A stretch of 15,478 nucleotides of DNA from assembly GCA_005889445.1 (NCBI GenBank), contig VBGS01000008.1:1-15478 (forward strand). The letters run 5' to 3'. This document shows positions 1-7,081 of this stretch, piece after piece. Position numbers and translations under genes: made by a program. This DNA comes from Chloroflexota bacterium (GTDB lineage Bacteria; Chloroflexota; Limnocylindria; P2-11E). How positions within the stretch are numbered: position 1 is the first letter of the stretch; each line of letters begins with the position of its first letter. The notes below the pieces were generated by a model, which was given only the letters and a program-made list of their open reading frames with translations, made no database searches and had not been told where the DNA came from.

Positions 1-1851
1 CTCGCCCACCGCGGCGACCGCTCCGCCAGGGGTCGGGGCGAGCGGCGCGATCCCGACGCCGCCGGCGCGCACCAGGGTCGGCGCGCCGTCCACGTCGACG
101 ACCGCGTCGCGCTCCCAGGGAAGCGGATCCCACACCATCGGCCGATCCCCCTGCCCCGCCAGGGTGCGCGCGAGGCGATCGGCGAGCTCGCCGCCGCGCT
201 CGCGCACGAACGCGAAGCGCGGGCGCATGTCGAGATCGTGCACCGCGTCGATCGAACAGCCGCAGATCGAGTCGTGTGGATGGTTCTGAAGGAGCGTGCG
301 CCACAAAGCGCGCAGTTCATCGCGCGCGGTGCCGCCGGTGAATGCGTCGAGCGGCTCGCAGCGCTCGATCAGCAGCCGTTCGCAGGCGACGTTCTCCTGC
401 TTGATCCACATGCGCGCCGAGTTCACGCCGCGAAGGATCGGCCGGTAGCGACCGCGCACGATCTCGCCGGTGATGACGCCGCGGCCGACCGTCATCGCCG
501 CGGCGTACTCCTCGAGACTCGCGATCCGCGCGTCGACGCTCGGAAACGCCCGATGCATGGCGGCGACGGCCTCGGGCAGGCGCGGATACGCCTCGACGTG
601 ATCGTCGCCGACCATGAAGAGCACCGCGTCCCCGTTCGCGTACGCGGTGACCCGATCCAGCATGCGCGACGTCGCGCGCGCGACCCGGCGACGAAGCGTC
701 ACGGGTGGCTCGTCGGAAGGGCCAACGAGCGGCAACCCGTTGGAGTAGTGGTCGACGAGATGCGCTGCGCGCACACGGTCGCCGGACGGCGCCTCCCACT
801 GGAACTCGGCACCGACCTCCTCGCCCTCGTCCCCCATGCCCCGCGCGAACACGTACGTGTCGTAGCCGAACCCGCGGAGGATCTGCGGCAGCTGCGCGGG
901 ATGGCCGAACGGATCGGCCACGTATGCGACGCGGGACGCGCGGCCGAGCTCGCCGGCGCTGCGGAGGCCCTCCTGCAGATTGCGAAGGATCGACTCGCCC
1001 GAGACCAGCAGCAGATCCGCGAGCACGTGCCAGGGACCAATGAGCAGCCGGTCGGCGCGCACGAGGGCCTCCACGCGCGGGCGGTCCTCGGGCCGCTTCT
1101 CGAGATGGTCCTGGATCGCGATCGTCTGACCGTCGAACGTGAACGACCGGAATTCGCCATCGCGCTCGAGCAGATCGAGCAGACGCGAGACCATCACAAC
1201 GAGCCGCGCCCGGTACACCTCGAACCGCTCGTACCACTCACGATCCCAGTGGGTGTGCGGCACGATGAAGGCGCGCCAGCGAAGACGACGGCGCACGAGC
1301 GCGATCGCCGGAGGAGCCGCGAGGCCCGAGACCGTGCCGATCGCCATCCCGCCAAGCACGTCGAACGGGTAATGGACGCCGACCACGACGCGGGCGACCG
1401 CGGCGGCGACCCCGAGCAGCAAGAGCGGCCAGCGGTAGCGCGGCGAGACCTGAGCGAACGCGACCGCCGCGCCCATCGCGATCGCGGCATCGCCCGACGG
1501 GAACGAGTACGTCGAGGGATGCGCGATGATCGTCTCGGGAGCGGGGAGCAGCTGCGGCGACGCGGCCAGCGCGTCGAACGGGCGCGGCCGGCGCACGACG
1601 AGCTTGAGGAGCTCCGCGACCCACCAGGCGTCCACGAGCGCGAGGACGACGGTGCCGGTGGCCGCGATCCCGCGCCGGGTCAGCCCGCGGGAGCGGAGGA
1701 GCAGGAATGCGAGGATCCACCAGTAGAACCCGTTCCAGTTCAGGTACGTGAGCGCCACCGCGACGATCGAGGTGACGATGTTGCGCTGGGCCGCGATCGC
1801 GAGATAGAGCTGGGTGTCGAAGTTGCCGAGCGCGCTCAGGAATTCGGTCAA
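1..1851 (-). CDS. PAP2 phosphatase-GH38 alpha-mannosidase fusion protein (C-terminus beyond window)
   Basis: One frame is open from a TTG start to the left edge, at least 617 residues. Residues 1 to about 190 are a PAP2 (type 2 phosphatidic acid/polyprenyl-diphosphate phosphatase) domain with about six membrane helices. Its motifs are K83-x6-R90-P91, P118-S-G-D121 (usually PSGH) and R154-x5-H160-x3-D164. After the last helix, an arginine-rich stretch leads straight into GH38: HTHWD (H199-D203, zinc ligands and start of the catalytic domain), ADPFGH with the expected nucleophile D313, and NHPHDSICG with H526-D527. GH38 enzymes hydrolyse alpha-mannosides; E. coli MngB acts on phosphomannosylglycerate. 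Arginines after helix 6 put the mannosidase in the cytoplasm, while the phosphatase site should face outward. The TTG start overlaps the DedA stop (TTGA) and precedes a normal PAP2 N-terminus. A separate GH38 could only start at an internal GTG (1263-1261), and no stop separates the domains. Domain identities are sure; the substrate is unknown. Confidence 0.9.
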   Translation of the reverse strand, partial: MTEFLSALGNFDTQLYLAIAAQRNIVTSIVAVALTYLNWNGFYWWILAFLLLRSRGLTRRGIAATGTVVLALVDAWWVAELLKLVVRRPRPFDALAASPQLLPAPETIIAHPSTYSFPSGDAAIAMGAAVAFAQVSPRYRWPLLLLGVAAAVARVVVGVHYPFDVLGGMAIGTVSGLAAPPAIALVRRRLRWRAFIVPHTHWDREWYERFEVYRARLVVMVSRLLDLLERDGEFRSFTFDGQTIAIQDHLEKRPEDRPRVEALVRADRLLIGPWHVLADLLLVSGESILRNLQEGLRSAGELGRASRVAYVADPFGHPAQLPQILRGFGYDTYVFARGMGDEGEEVGAEFQWEAPSGDRVRAAHLVDHYSNGLPLVGPSDEPPVTLRRRVARATSRMLDRVTAYANGDAVLFMVGDDHVEAYPRLPEAVAAMHRAFPSVDARIASLEEYAAAMTVGRGVITGEIVRGRYRPILRGVNSARMWIKQENVACERLLIERCEPLDAFTGGTARDELRALWRTLLQNHPHDSICGCSIDAVHDLDMRPRFAFVRERGGELADRLARTLAGQGDRPMVWDPLPWERDAVVDVDGAPTLVRAGGVGIAPLAPTPGGAVAAVGE

Positions 1852-2483
1852 CGCGAGCGGACGTGTCGCCAGACGAAGAGGGCGACGCCGAGCACGATCA
1901 CCGCGGCGACGAGGTAATCGAGTCCGCGAAGGTTGTGCTTGAGATCCAGCCAGCTGTCACCCAGGACCATCCCTGCCCAGACCAGCAGCATCACCCAGGG
2001 CACGGCGCCCGCGATCGAGAACAGCAGAAAGCGCCAGAGCGGCATGCGCGCGATCCCGGCGGGCACCGAGATGAAAGTGCGCACGATCGGCAGCATCCGC
2101 GAGAAGAACACGGTGGCGTCGCCCCAGCGGCGGAACCACTTGTCTGCCGTGTCGAGGTCGTGCCCGCTGATGAGGACATACCGGCCGTACCGCGCGAGGA
2201 GAGGCCGACCGCCGAATGCCCCGATCGCATAGGCGACGAGAGACCCAGCGGTATTGCCAGCGACCCCGGCGATGACCGCCGCCCAGTACGTCCACGGCGA
2301 TCCCGTGAGCGGCTCGATCACGCCGCGCGCGACGCTCCAACCGGCGAATGGCAGGATCAGCTCGGATGGGATCGGGATGGCGGCACTCTCGATGCTCATT
2401 GCGATGACGACGCCGATGTAGCCAAAGCGTCCGTAAAGCGATTCGACGAACGGAAGGACGAACTGGTCGAGGGCGTCGATCAA
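1848..2483 (-). CDS. DedA/SNARE-associated family membrane protein
   Basis: This is an integral membrane protein of the DedA superfamily. Some members (B. subtilis UptA, and PopT-type proteins) recycle undecaprenyl phosphate across the membrane. The sequence shows the amphipathic E-x5-PIPSE helix near the N-terminus with a following AGW, and the late signature FFSRMLPIVRTF followed by SVPAGIARMP, with the conserved arginines and glycine. It ends with a hydrophobic helix and a basic tail. Its stop overlaps the TTG start of the PAP2-GH38 gene, so the two are probably translationally coupled. A flippase-type protein beside a PAP2 phosphatase suggests lipid-carrier recycling (inference). The start is uncertain. 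TTG at 2483 gives about 211 residues, normal for the family, and leaves space before the divergent gene. GTG at 2504 or ATG at 2516 (which would overlap the divergent ATG) are alternatives. None has a visible Shine-Dalgarno sequence. Confidence 0.85.
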   Translation of the reverse strand: MIDALDQFVLPFVESLYGRFGYIGVVIAMSIESAAIPIPSELILPFAGWSVARGVIEPLTGSPWTYWAAVIAGVAGNTAGSLVAYAIGAFGGRPLLARYGRYVLISGHDLDTADKWFRRWGDATVFFSRMLPIVRTFISVPAGIARMPLWRFLLFSIAGAVPWVMLLVWAGMVLGDSWLDLKHNLRGLDYLVAAVIVLGVALFVWRHVRSR

Positions 2484-2525
2484 GGGCGTCGCTATCGTAA
2501 ACACGGAGGGACCCATGCCAGAGGC
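2484..2525 (-). promoter_or_regulatory. Possible promoter of the dedA-PAP2/GH38 unit within the divergent start region
   Basis: On the minus strand, CTGGCA (2521-2516) and TACGAT (2499-2494) are separated by 16 nt, each matching four of six bases of the sigma-70-type consensus. A transcript from here would begin a few bases before the TTG at 2483, so the message would be nearly leaderless, which agrees with the missing ribosome binding site. This is a weak pattern match in GC-rich DNA and also overlaps the start of the plus-strand operon. Confidence 0.2.
2505..2510 (+). promoter_or_regulatory. Ribosome binding site of the plus-strand glycosyltransferase operon
   Basis: GGAGGG lies 4 nt before the ATG at 2515. 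It is the clearest Shine-Dalgarno sequence of the plus-strand operon and fixes the start of its first gene. Later genes in the operon rely on start/stop overlaps instead. Confidence 0.7.
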
Positions 2526-3759
2526 GACCGCGCTCAGCGCCCCGATGCGCGACGCGCTGAGGAAGCAAGAGCACGCCGATCTCGTCGTCGGGATCCCGAG
2601 CTTCCGCAACGCCGCGACCATCGGTCACGTCGCTCGGGTCGCGGCGGAGGGGCTGCGGACCTACTTCCCCGGCAGGCGTGTCGCGATCGTCAACGCGGAC
2701 GGCGGGTCGCAGGACGGCACCTCGGACCGCGTGCGCGCAGAGGCCGACGGCGTTCCGGCCATCGCCGGGCCGTACCAGGGTCCATCGGGAAAGGGCTCGG
2801 CGTTCCGGGCGATCTTCGAGGCGGTGCGTCTGCTCGGCGCCGACGCGTGCGCGGTCGTCGACAGCGATCTCCGCAGCATCACACCGGAATGGATCGAGCG
2901 GCTGATCGGGCCGATCGTCCGCGGGCAGGCCGAATACGTGACACCGCTCTACGCGCGGCACAAATTCGACGGGACGATCACGAACACGATCGCCTACCCG
3001 CTCACGCGCGCGCTGTACGGGGCGCGCGTCCGGCAGCCGATCGGCGGAGAGTTCGGCTTCGGCGGCGCCCTGGCCACGGTCTTCCTCGAGCAGCCGGTCT
3101 GGGAGACCGACGTCGCGCGTTTCGGGATCGACATCTTCATGACGACGACCGCTTTGCTTCGCCAGGTGCGGATCGCGCAGGCATTCCTCGGCGCGAAGAT
3201 CCACGATCCGAAGGATCCCGGCGCGGACCTCGGGCCGATGTTCACGCAGGTGGTCGGCACGATGCTCTCGCTCGCGCGGCGCCCCGAGGCGGTCGCGATG
3301 TGGCGCGGGGCCACTGGATCCCGCGACGTGCCCGTCATCGGCGACGTCGTTCCGGTCGAGCCCGAAGCGGTCGGGGCGAGCGTCCCGATCCTCGTCGAGA
3401 AGTTCCGCGCGGGCGCCGACGCGAACCGCGACAGCTGGCGCGAGCTGCTCTCGCCCGAGGTGGCGGACACGGTTTCTGGCGCCGTTGCCTCCGGCGATCC
3501 GCATGCCATCAACGGCGAGCTCTGGGCGCGGGCGGTGTACGACATCGTGGCCGCCGCGAGGACACTCGCGGACACCGCGGAGCTCGCGCGCGCTCTGCTT
3601 CCCCTCTACTTCGCGCGCGTCGCCGCCCTCATCGACGAGGTGAAGGACCTCGACCACGCGGGGGCGGAGCGGGTCGTCGAATCGCAGGCGCTGTCGTTCG
3701 AGCGGGCGAAGGGCCATTTGCTGGAGCGCTGGTCCGTCGGCGAACCGTCTCGGCGTTGA
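2515..3759 (+). CDS. GT-A family glycosyltransferase, mannosylglycerate synthase (GT78)-like
   Basis: A 414-residue cytosolic glycosyltransferase with no signal peptide or membrane helix. The N-terminal GT-A domain starts with GIPSFRN and has the NADGGSQDGT loop that follows the second strand. The metal/nucleotide site is D116-S-D118, followed by a TPEWIERL helix. A QPIGGEFGFG loop (G177-G178-E179) corresponds to the QPLGGE loop I recall from Rhodothermus mannosylglycerate synthase. The all-helical C-terminal third, with LWARAVYDIV and later LPLYFARVAALI, also resembles that enzyme's C-terminal domain. GT78 enzymes transfer mannose from GDP-mannose to glycerate in one step; GT81 GpgS enzymes are relatives. 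First gene of a five-gene operon, with a good ribosome binding site. Donor and acceptor cannot be read from the sequence; a GT2-type enzyme with another acceptor is the main alternative. Confidence 0.7.
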   Translation: MPEATALSAPMRDALRKQEHADLVVGIPSFRNAATIGHVARVAAEGLRTYFPGRRVAIVNADGGSQDGTSDRVRAEADGVPAIAGPYQGPSGKGSAFRAIFEAVRLLGADACAVVDSDLRSITPEWIERLIGPIVRGQAEYVTPLYARHKFDGTITNTIAYPLTRALYGARVRQPIGGEFGFGGALATVFLEQPVWETDVARFGIDIFMTTTALLRQVRIAQAFLGAKIHDPKDPGADLGPMFTQVVGTMLSLARRPEAVAMWRGATGSRDVPVIGDVVPVEPEAVGASVPILVEKFRAGADANRDSWRELLSPEVADTVSGAVASGDPHAINGELWARAVYDIVAAARTLADTAELARALLPLYFARVAALIDEVKDLDHAGAERVVESQALSFERAKGHLLERWSVGEPSRR

Positions 3760-5867
3760 CCGTCTCGCTCAAGGAGGACGCGCTCGTCCTCGTCACCGAG
3801 AACGACGGAAGCCTGCCGATCGGGACGTCGAGCCCGCTCGGCCTGTACTACCACGACACCCAGTACCTATCCGGGTACTCGCTCAAGGTGAATGGGACTC
3901 GGCCGATCCTGCTCTCGGCGAACACCGAACAGAACTACGTCGCGACGTTCCAGATGATGCACGCCGAAGGCGCGGTCATGGGCACGGCGAGGCATGCGGC
4001 GGACACGCTGTCGATCCGCCGGACCCGTTTCCTCGCCGACGGCATGCGCGAGCGGGTCGGGGTACTGAACGCGAACGCCCATGCGGTGACGATCACCGTC
4101 GAGCTCGAGTTCGAGGCCGCCTTCCGCGACATGTTCGCGGTGCGCGCCTACCGCGATCTCTCGCAGGAGCCGCTCGCCTCGCAGCGCAACGCCCGTGAAG
4201 GCGGACTGCTCTTCGAGCGCCTCGGGCGGGACGGCGTCCGCCGCACGACCGAGATCACGCTCCGCCCGGCGCCCGACCAGATCGACGGCAACAAATTCCG
4301 CATCACCCGAACGCTCGCCCCGCAGGAGTTCCTGCCGCTCGAGCTCGCGGTGATCCCGCGCGAGGACGGCGCGGGGGCCGCGCCGTCGCCCGATCGGTTC
4401 GACGACGCGATCGACGCGCTCAACGCGCGGTACCGCCGTTTCCTTCGCGCGTGCACCCGTTACACGACGAGCTCTGAGACGCTGGACGAAGGGCTCATCC
4501 TGCGAAGCGCGCTGGACCTGCGCGCGCTGCTCGAGTTCCATCCGAGCGGGCCGTATCCGACGGCGGGCATCCCGTGGTACGCGGTCCCGTTCGGGCGCGA
4601 CGGTCTCATCACCGGCTACCAGACGCTGGGGTGGAATCCGGACCTGGCGCGCGGAACGCTTCGGCTCCTCGCGAGCTATCAGGGGCAGAAGGTCGACGAG
4701 TTCACCGAAGAGGAGCCCGGGAAGATCTTCCACGAGCTTCGCCGCGGAGAGCTCGCGCGGCTGGGCGAGATCCCGCATCGCCCCTTCTATGGGTCGGTGG
4801 ACGTCACGCCACTCTTCGCGCTCGTGTTCGCGGAGACCGTGAAGTGGACGGCGGACCGGTCCCTGTGGCGCGAGCTGCTTCCCGCCGCGGAGCGCGCGCT
4901 GACCTGGTGCGACGGCCCGTACGGCGATCCGGATCGTGACGGGTATGTCGAGTACGGCATGCGCAGCAACGAGATGCGCAGCCAGGGTTGGAAGGACTCC
5001 GCGCAGTCGCTGTCCGACCCGGATGGCAGGTGGTCGAAGCTGCCCGCGGCCCTCGTCGAGGTCCAGGCCTACGTCTACGCCGCGAAAATGGGCATCGCCG
5101 ATCTCTACGCGGTCGACGGGGACCGCGGGCGAGCCGATCGCCTGCGGGGCGAGGCGCGCGAGCTCCGGGAGCGGTTCGAGCGCGATTTCTGGATGCCCGG
5201 AGAGAGCTGCTACGCGCAGGCGCTCGACGGCGACAAGAAGCAGGTGCCCGCGGTGACGAGCAACGCCGGCCACGCGCTCTGGTGCGGGATCGCGAGCCCG
5301 GAGCACGCCGCCGCGCTCGTGCGACGGCTGATGTCGCCCGACATGTACACCGGATGGGGCATCCGCACCCTCTCGAGCCGCTATCCGACGTACAACCCGA
5401 TGAGCTACCACAACGGCTCGGTCTGGCCGCACGACAACTCGCTCATCGCCCACGGGTTCGCCCGATACGGCCACCGCGAAGAGGCCGCCGAGATCGCGAG
5501 CGCGCTCATCGAAGCCGGCCGCCGGTTTCCGAACGGACAGCTCCCCGAGCTCTGGTGCGGATTCCAGCGCGATCTGCGGTTCTCGACGCGGCCCGCGGAC
5601 TACCTGGTGTCCTGCATCCCGCAGGCATGGTCCGCGGGCATGGTGTTCCTCTGCCTGCGCACGCTCCTCGGAATGGAGGCCGATCTCGCCACACAGCAGC
5701 TCGTCCTCGATCCCGCCCTTCCGGCGTGGCTCGGACGGATCGACGTCCGCGATCTGCGCGTCTTCGACACCCGCCTGACGTTCCGCGTCAGGCGGACACC
5801 CCGCGGCGACCGCATCGTGGGCGGCCGGGGCCGGGTCGCGCGAACGACGGTGGCCGCGACCGCGTGA
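3756..5867 (+). CDS. Amylo-alpha-1,6-glucosidase/debranching-enzyme-like (alpha/alpha)6 glycoside hydrolase
   Basis: A 703-residue protein with the architecture of bacterial proteins annotated as amylo-alpha-1,6-glucosidases. An N-terminal beta-rich glycogen-debranching domain (about residues 1-210, with LGLYYHDTQYLSGY) precedes an (alpha/alpha)6 barrel. Barrel motifs are PWYAVPFGRDGL (D282), QGWKDSAQS (D414, expected general acid), YNPMSYHNGSVWPHDNSLIA and PELWCGF (E598, expected base). No signal peptide, so presumably cytosolic. The TTG start overlaps the upstream stop (TTGA) and is followed at once by the family's usual opening (LKEDALVLVTENDG); the frame is also open far upstream, but that part is antisense to DedA and out of frame with the glycosyltransferase. 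Relatives in clan GH-G/GH63 hydrolyse glucosyl- or mannosylglycerate, so beside GpgS a compatible-solute substrate is as plausible as a glucan (inference). Confidence 0.85.
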   Translation: MTVSLKEDALVLVTENDGSLPIGTSSPLGLYYHDTQYLSGYSLKVNGTRPILLSANTEQNYVATFQMMHAEGAVMGTARHAADTLSIRRTRFLADGMRERVGVLNANAHAVTITVELEFEAAFRDMFAVRAYRDLSQEPLASQRNAREGGLLFERLGRDGVRRTTEITLRPAPDQIDGNKFRITRTLAPQEFLPLELAVIPREDGAGAAPSPDRFDDAIDALNARYRRFLRACTRYTTSSETLDEGLILRSALDLRALLEFHPSGPYPTAGIPWYAVPFGRDGLITGYQTLGWNPDLARGTLRLLASYQGQKVDEFTEEEPGKIFHELRRGELARLGEIPHRPFYGSVDVTPLFALVFAETVKWTADRSLWRELLPAAERALTWCDGPYGDPDRDGYVEYGMRSNEMRSQGWKDSAQSLSDPDGRWSKLPAALVEVQAYVYAAKMGIADLYAVDGDRGRADRLRGEARELRERFERDFWMPGESCYAQALDGDKKQVPAVTSNAGHALWCGIASPEHAAALVRRLMSPDMYTGWGIRTLSSRYPTYNPMSYHNGSVWPHDNSLIAHGFARYGHREEAAEIASALIEAGRRFPNGQLPELWCGFQRDLRFSTRPADYLVSCIPQAWSAGMVFLCLRTLLGMEADLATQQLVLDPALPAWLGRIDVRDLRVFDTRLTFRVRRTPRGDRIVGGRGRVARTTVAATA

Positions 5868-7081
5868 CCCGGCGGCATCCGCGCGTCCTCCTCGTCCACT
5901 ACACCGCGCCGTCGATCCTCGGCGGGGTCGAGCACGTGATGCGCGCGCACGCGGAAGCCCTTCGCGACGCCGGTGCCGAGGTCACCATCGTCGCCGGACG
6001 CGGGCGCGCGCCGCGGGGGGTGCGGCTCGCGCGCGTCGCGGAGGCCGACTCGCGGAGCGCTGCCGTCCTGCGCGACTTCCGAGCGCTCGCGCGGGGCGAG
6101 CGCACCAAGGCGCACGACGCGCTTGTCGAGCGGCTCGTCCGCCGCCTGCGGCCCCTCGTGCGGAGAGCGGACCGAGTCGTCGCGCACAACGTGCTCACGA
6201 TGCACAAGAACCTCGCGCTCACCGAGGCGCTGCTGTGGCTCGCGTCAGAGCGTCCAGGCCTGGTGATCGGCTGGACGCACGACCTCGCCTGGTGCGATCC
6301 CCAGTACGCAGCGGAGCGCCACGGCGGCGAGCCGTGGGATCTCATCGCGCGCGCGCATCCGACCGTGCGGTACGTCGCCGTCTCGGAGGAACGGGCGCGT
6401 CAGCTCGCCTCGCTCACCGGTCTCGCGCGCGACCGCATCGCCGTCGTGCCGAACGGCGTCGATGTATCCAAAGCGCTCGGTCTCTCGGCGGCGGGGACGC
6501 GCCTCGCGGAACGGCTCGATCTCTACCGCGCCGATCCGCTCCTCGTGCTGCCCGCCCGGCTCACGCGTCGCAAGCGGATCGAGGCCGCGATCGCCGCGGC
6601 GGTCGCGCTTCGCGGGCGCGGACGAAACGCCACGCTCGTCGTCACCGGACCCCCCGGACCGCACAACGCTTCGAACGAGCGTTACCTCGCCGAGCTGACG
6701 GCGCTCGCCACGGGCCAACCGGGCGTGGAGCTGCTGTACGCGCAGGGGATCCACCCGCCGTACCGGGTCATCGCCGACCTCTACGCGCTCGCCGATGTCC
6801 TTGTCCTGCCGAGCGCGTCGGAGGGATTCGGGATCCCGCTCCTCGAGGCCGCGCTGCACCGGCTGCCGATCGTGTGCACCGACCTCGAGACGCTCCGGGC
6901 GCTCGGCGGCGACGCGCCGACGTACGTTCCGGTCGGGGCGGACGGCGAAACGATCGCGGACGCGATCGATCGCGCGCTCTCCGATCCGCGCATGCGGTTC
7001 CGCTCGCGGGCGCGTGCCCTCGCATGGCCGCGGGTGCTCGCGGAGCAGGTGGTCCCGCTCGTGCTTGAAGGTGTGCGGTGA
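5864..7081 (+). CDS. GT4-family (GT-B fold) glycosyltransferase
   Basis: A 405-residue retaining glycosyltransferase of the GT4/glycosyl transferase group 1 type. The N-terminal domain begins with RVLLVHYTAP and the GGVE acceptor-side loop (G20-E23). The C-terminal nucleotide-sugar domain has PARLTRRKR (K237 region), the LVVTGPPGPHN strand and turn, and the EGFGIPLLE donor motif (E320 and E328). It is soluble and presumably cytosolic. The GTG start is part of a GTGA overlap with the hydrolase stop. Set between a debranching-type hydrolase and GpgS, it could extend a glucosylglycerate primer, either as a mannosylglucosyl-3-phosphoglycerate synthase-like step or as glucan elongation. This is inferred from position only, because donor and acceptor are not visible in the motifs. 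Confidence 0.85.
   Translation: MTRRHPRVLLVHYTAPSILGGVEHVMRAHAEALRDAGAEVTIVAGRGRAPRGVRLARVAEADSRSAAVLRDFRALARGERTKAHDALVERLVRRLRPLVRRADRVVAHNVLTMHKNLALTEALLWLASERPGLVIGWTHDLAWCDPQYAAERHGGEPWDLIARAHPTVRYVAVSEERARQLASLTGLARDRIAVVPNGVDVSKALGLSAAGTRLAERLDLYRADPLLVLPARLTRRKRIEAAIAAAVALRGRGRNATLVVTGPPGPHNASNERYLAELTALATGQPGVELLYAQGIHPPYRVIADLYALADVLVLPSASEGFGIPLLEAALHRLPIVCTDLETLRALGGDAPTYVPVGADGETIADAIDRALSDPRMRFRSRARALAWPRVLAEQVVPLVLEGVR
7067..7071 (+). promoter_or_regulatory. Weak ribosome binding site for the USP-GpgS gene
   Basis: GAAGG lies 6 nt before the GTG at 7078, inside the end of the GT4 gene. Together with the GTGA overlap it supports this start, which gives a standard USP beta-strand opening (MKVLVAVAD). 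Confidence 0.45.

Noticed and set aside
238..1917. Long plus-strand open frame of 559 codons opposite the PAP2-GH38 gene
   Set aside because: Arginine-, glutamate- and histidine-rich translation with no family motifs. It is the antisense shadow of a gene with clear motifs in high-GC DNA.
1957..3717. 586-codon minus-strand frame across the glycosyltransferase
   Set aside because: Composition is typical of an antisense shadow; no recognisable domain, and it overlaps well-supported genes on both strands.
1863..3755. Long N-terminal extension of the debranching-type hydrolase (frame open from 1863)
   Set aside because: The extension is low-complexity, antisense to DedA and out of frame with the glycosyltransferase. 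Homology to the hydrolase starts just after the TTG at 3756.
3867..5474. 535-codon minus-strand frame inside the hydrolase gene
   Set aside because: No motifs and biased composition; the plus strand carries all catalytic motifs of the hydrolase.
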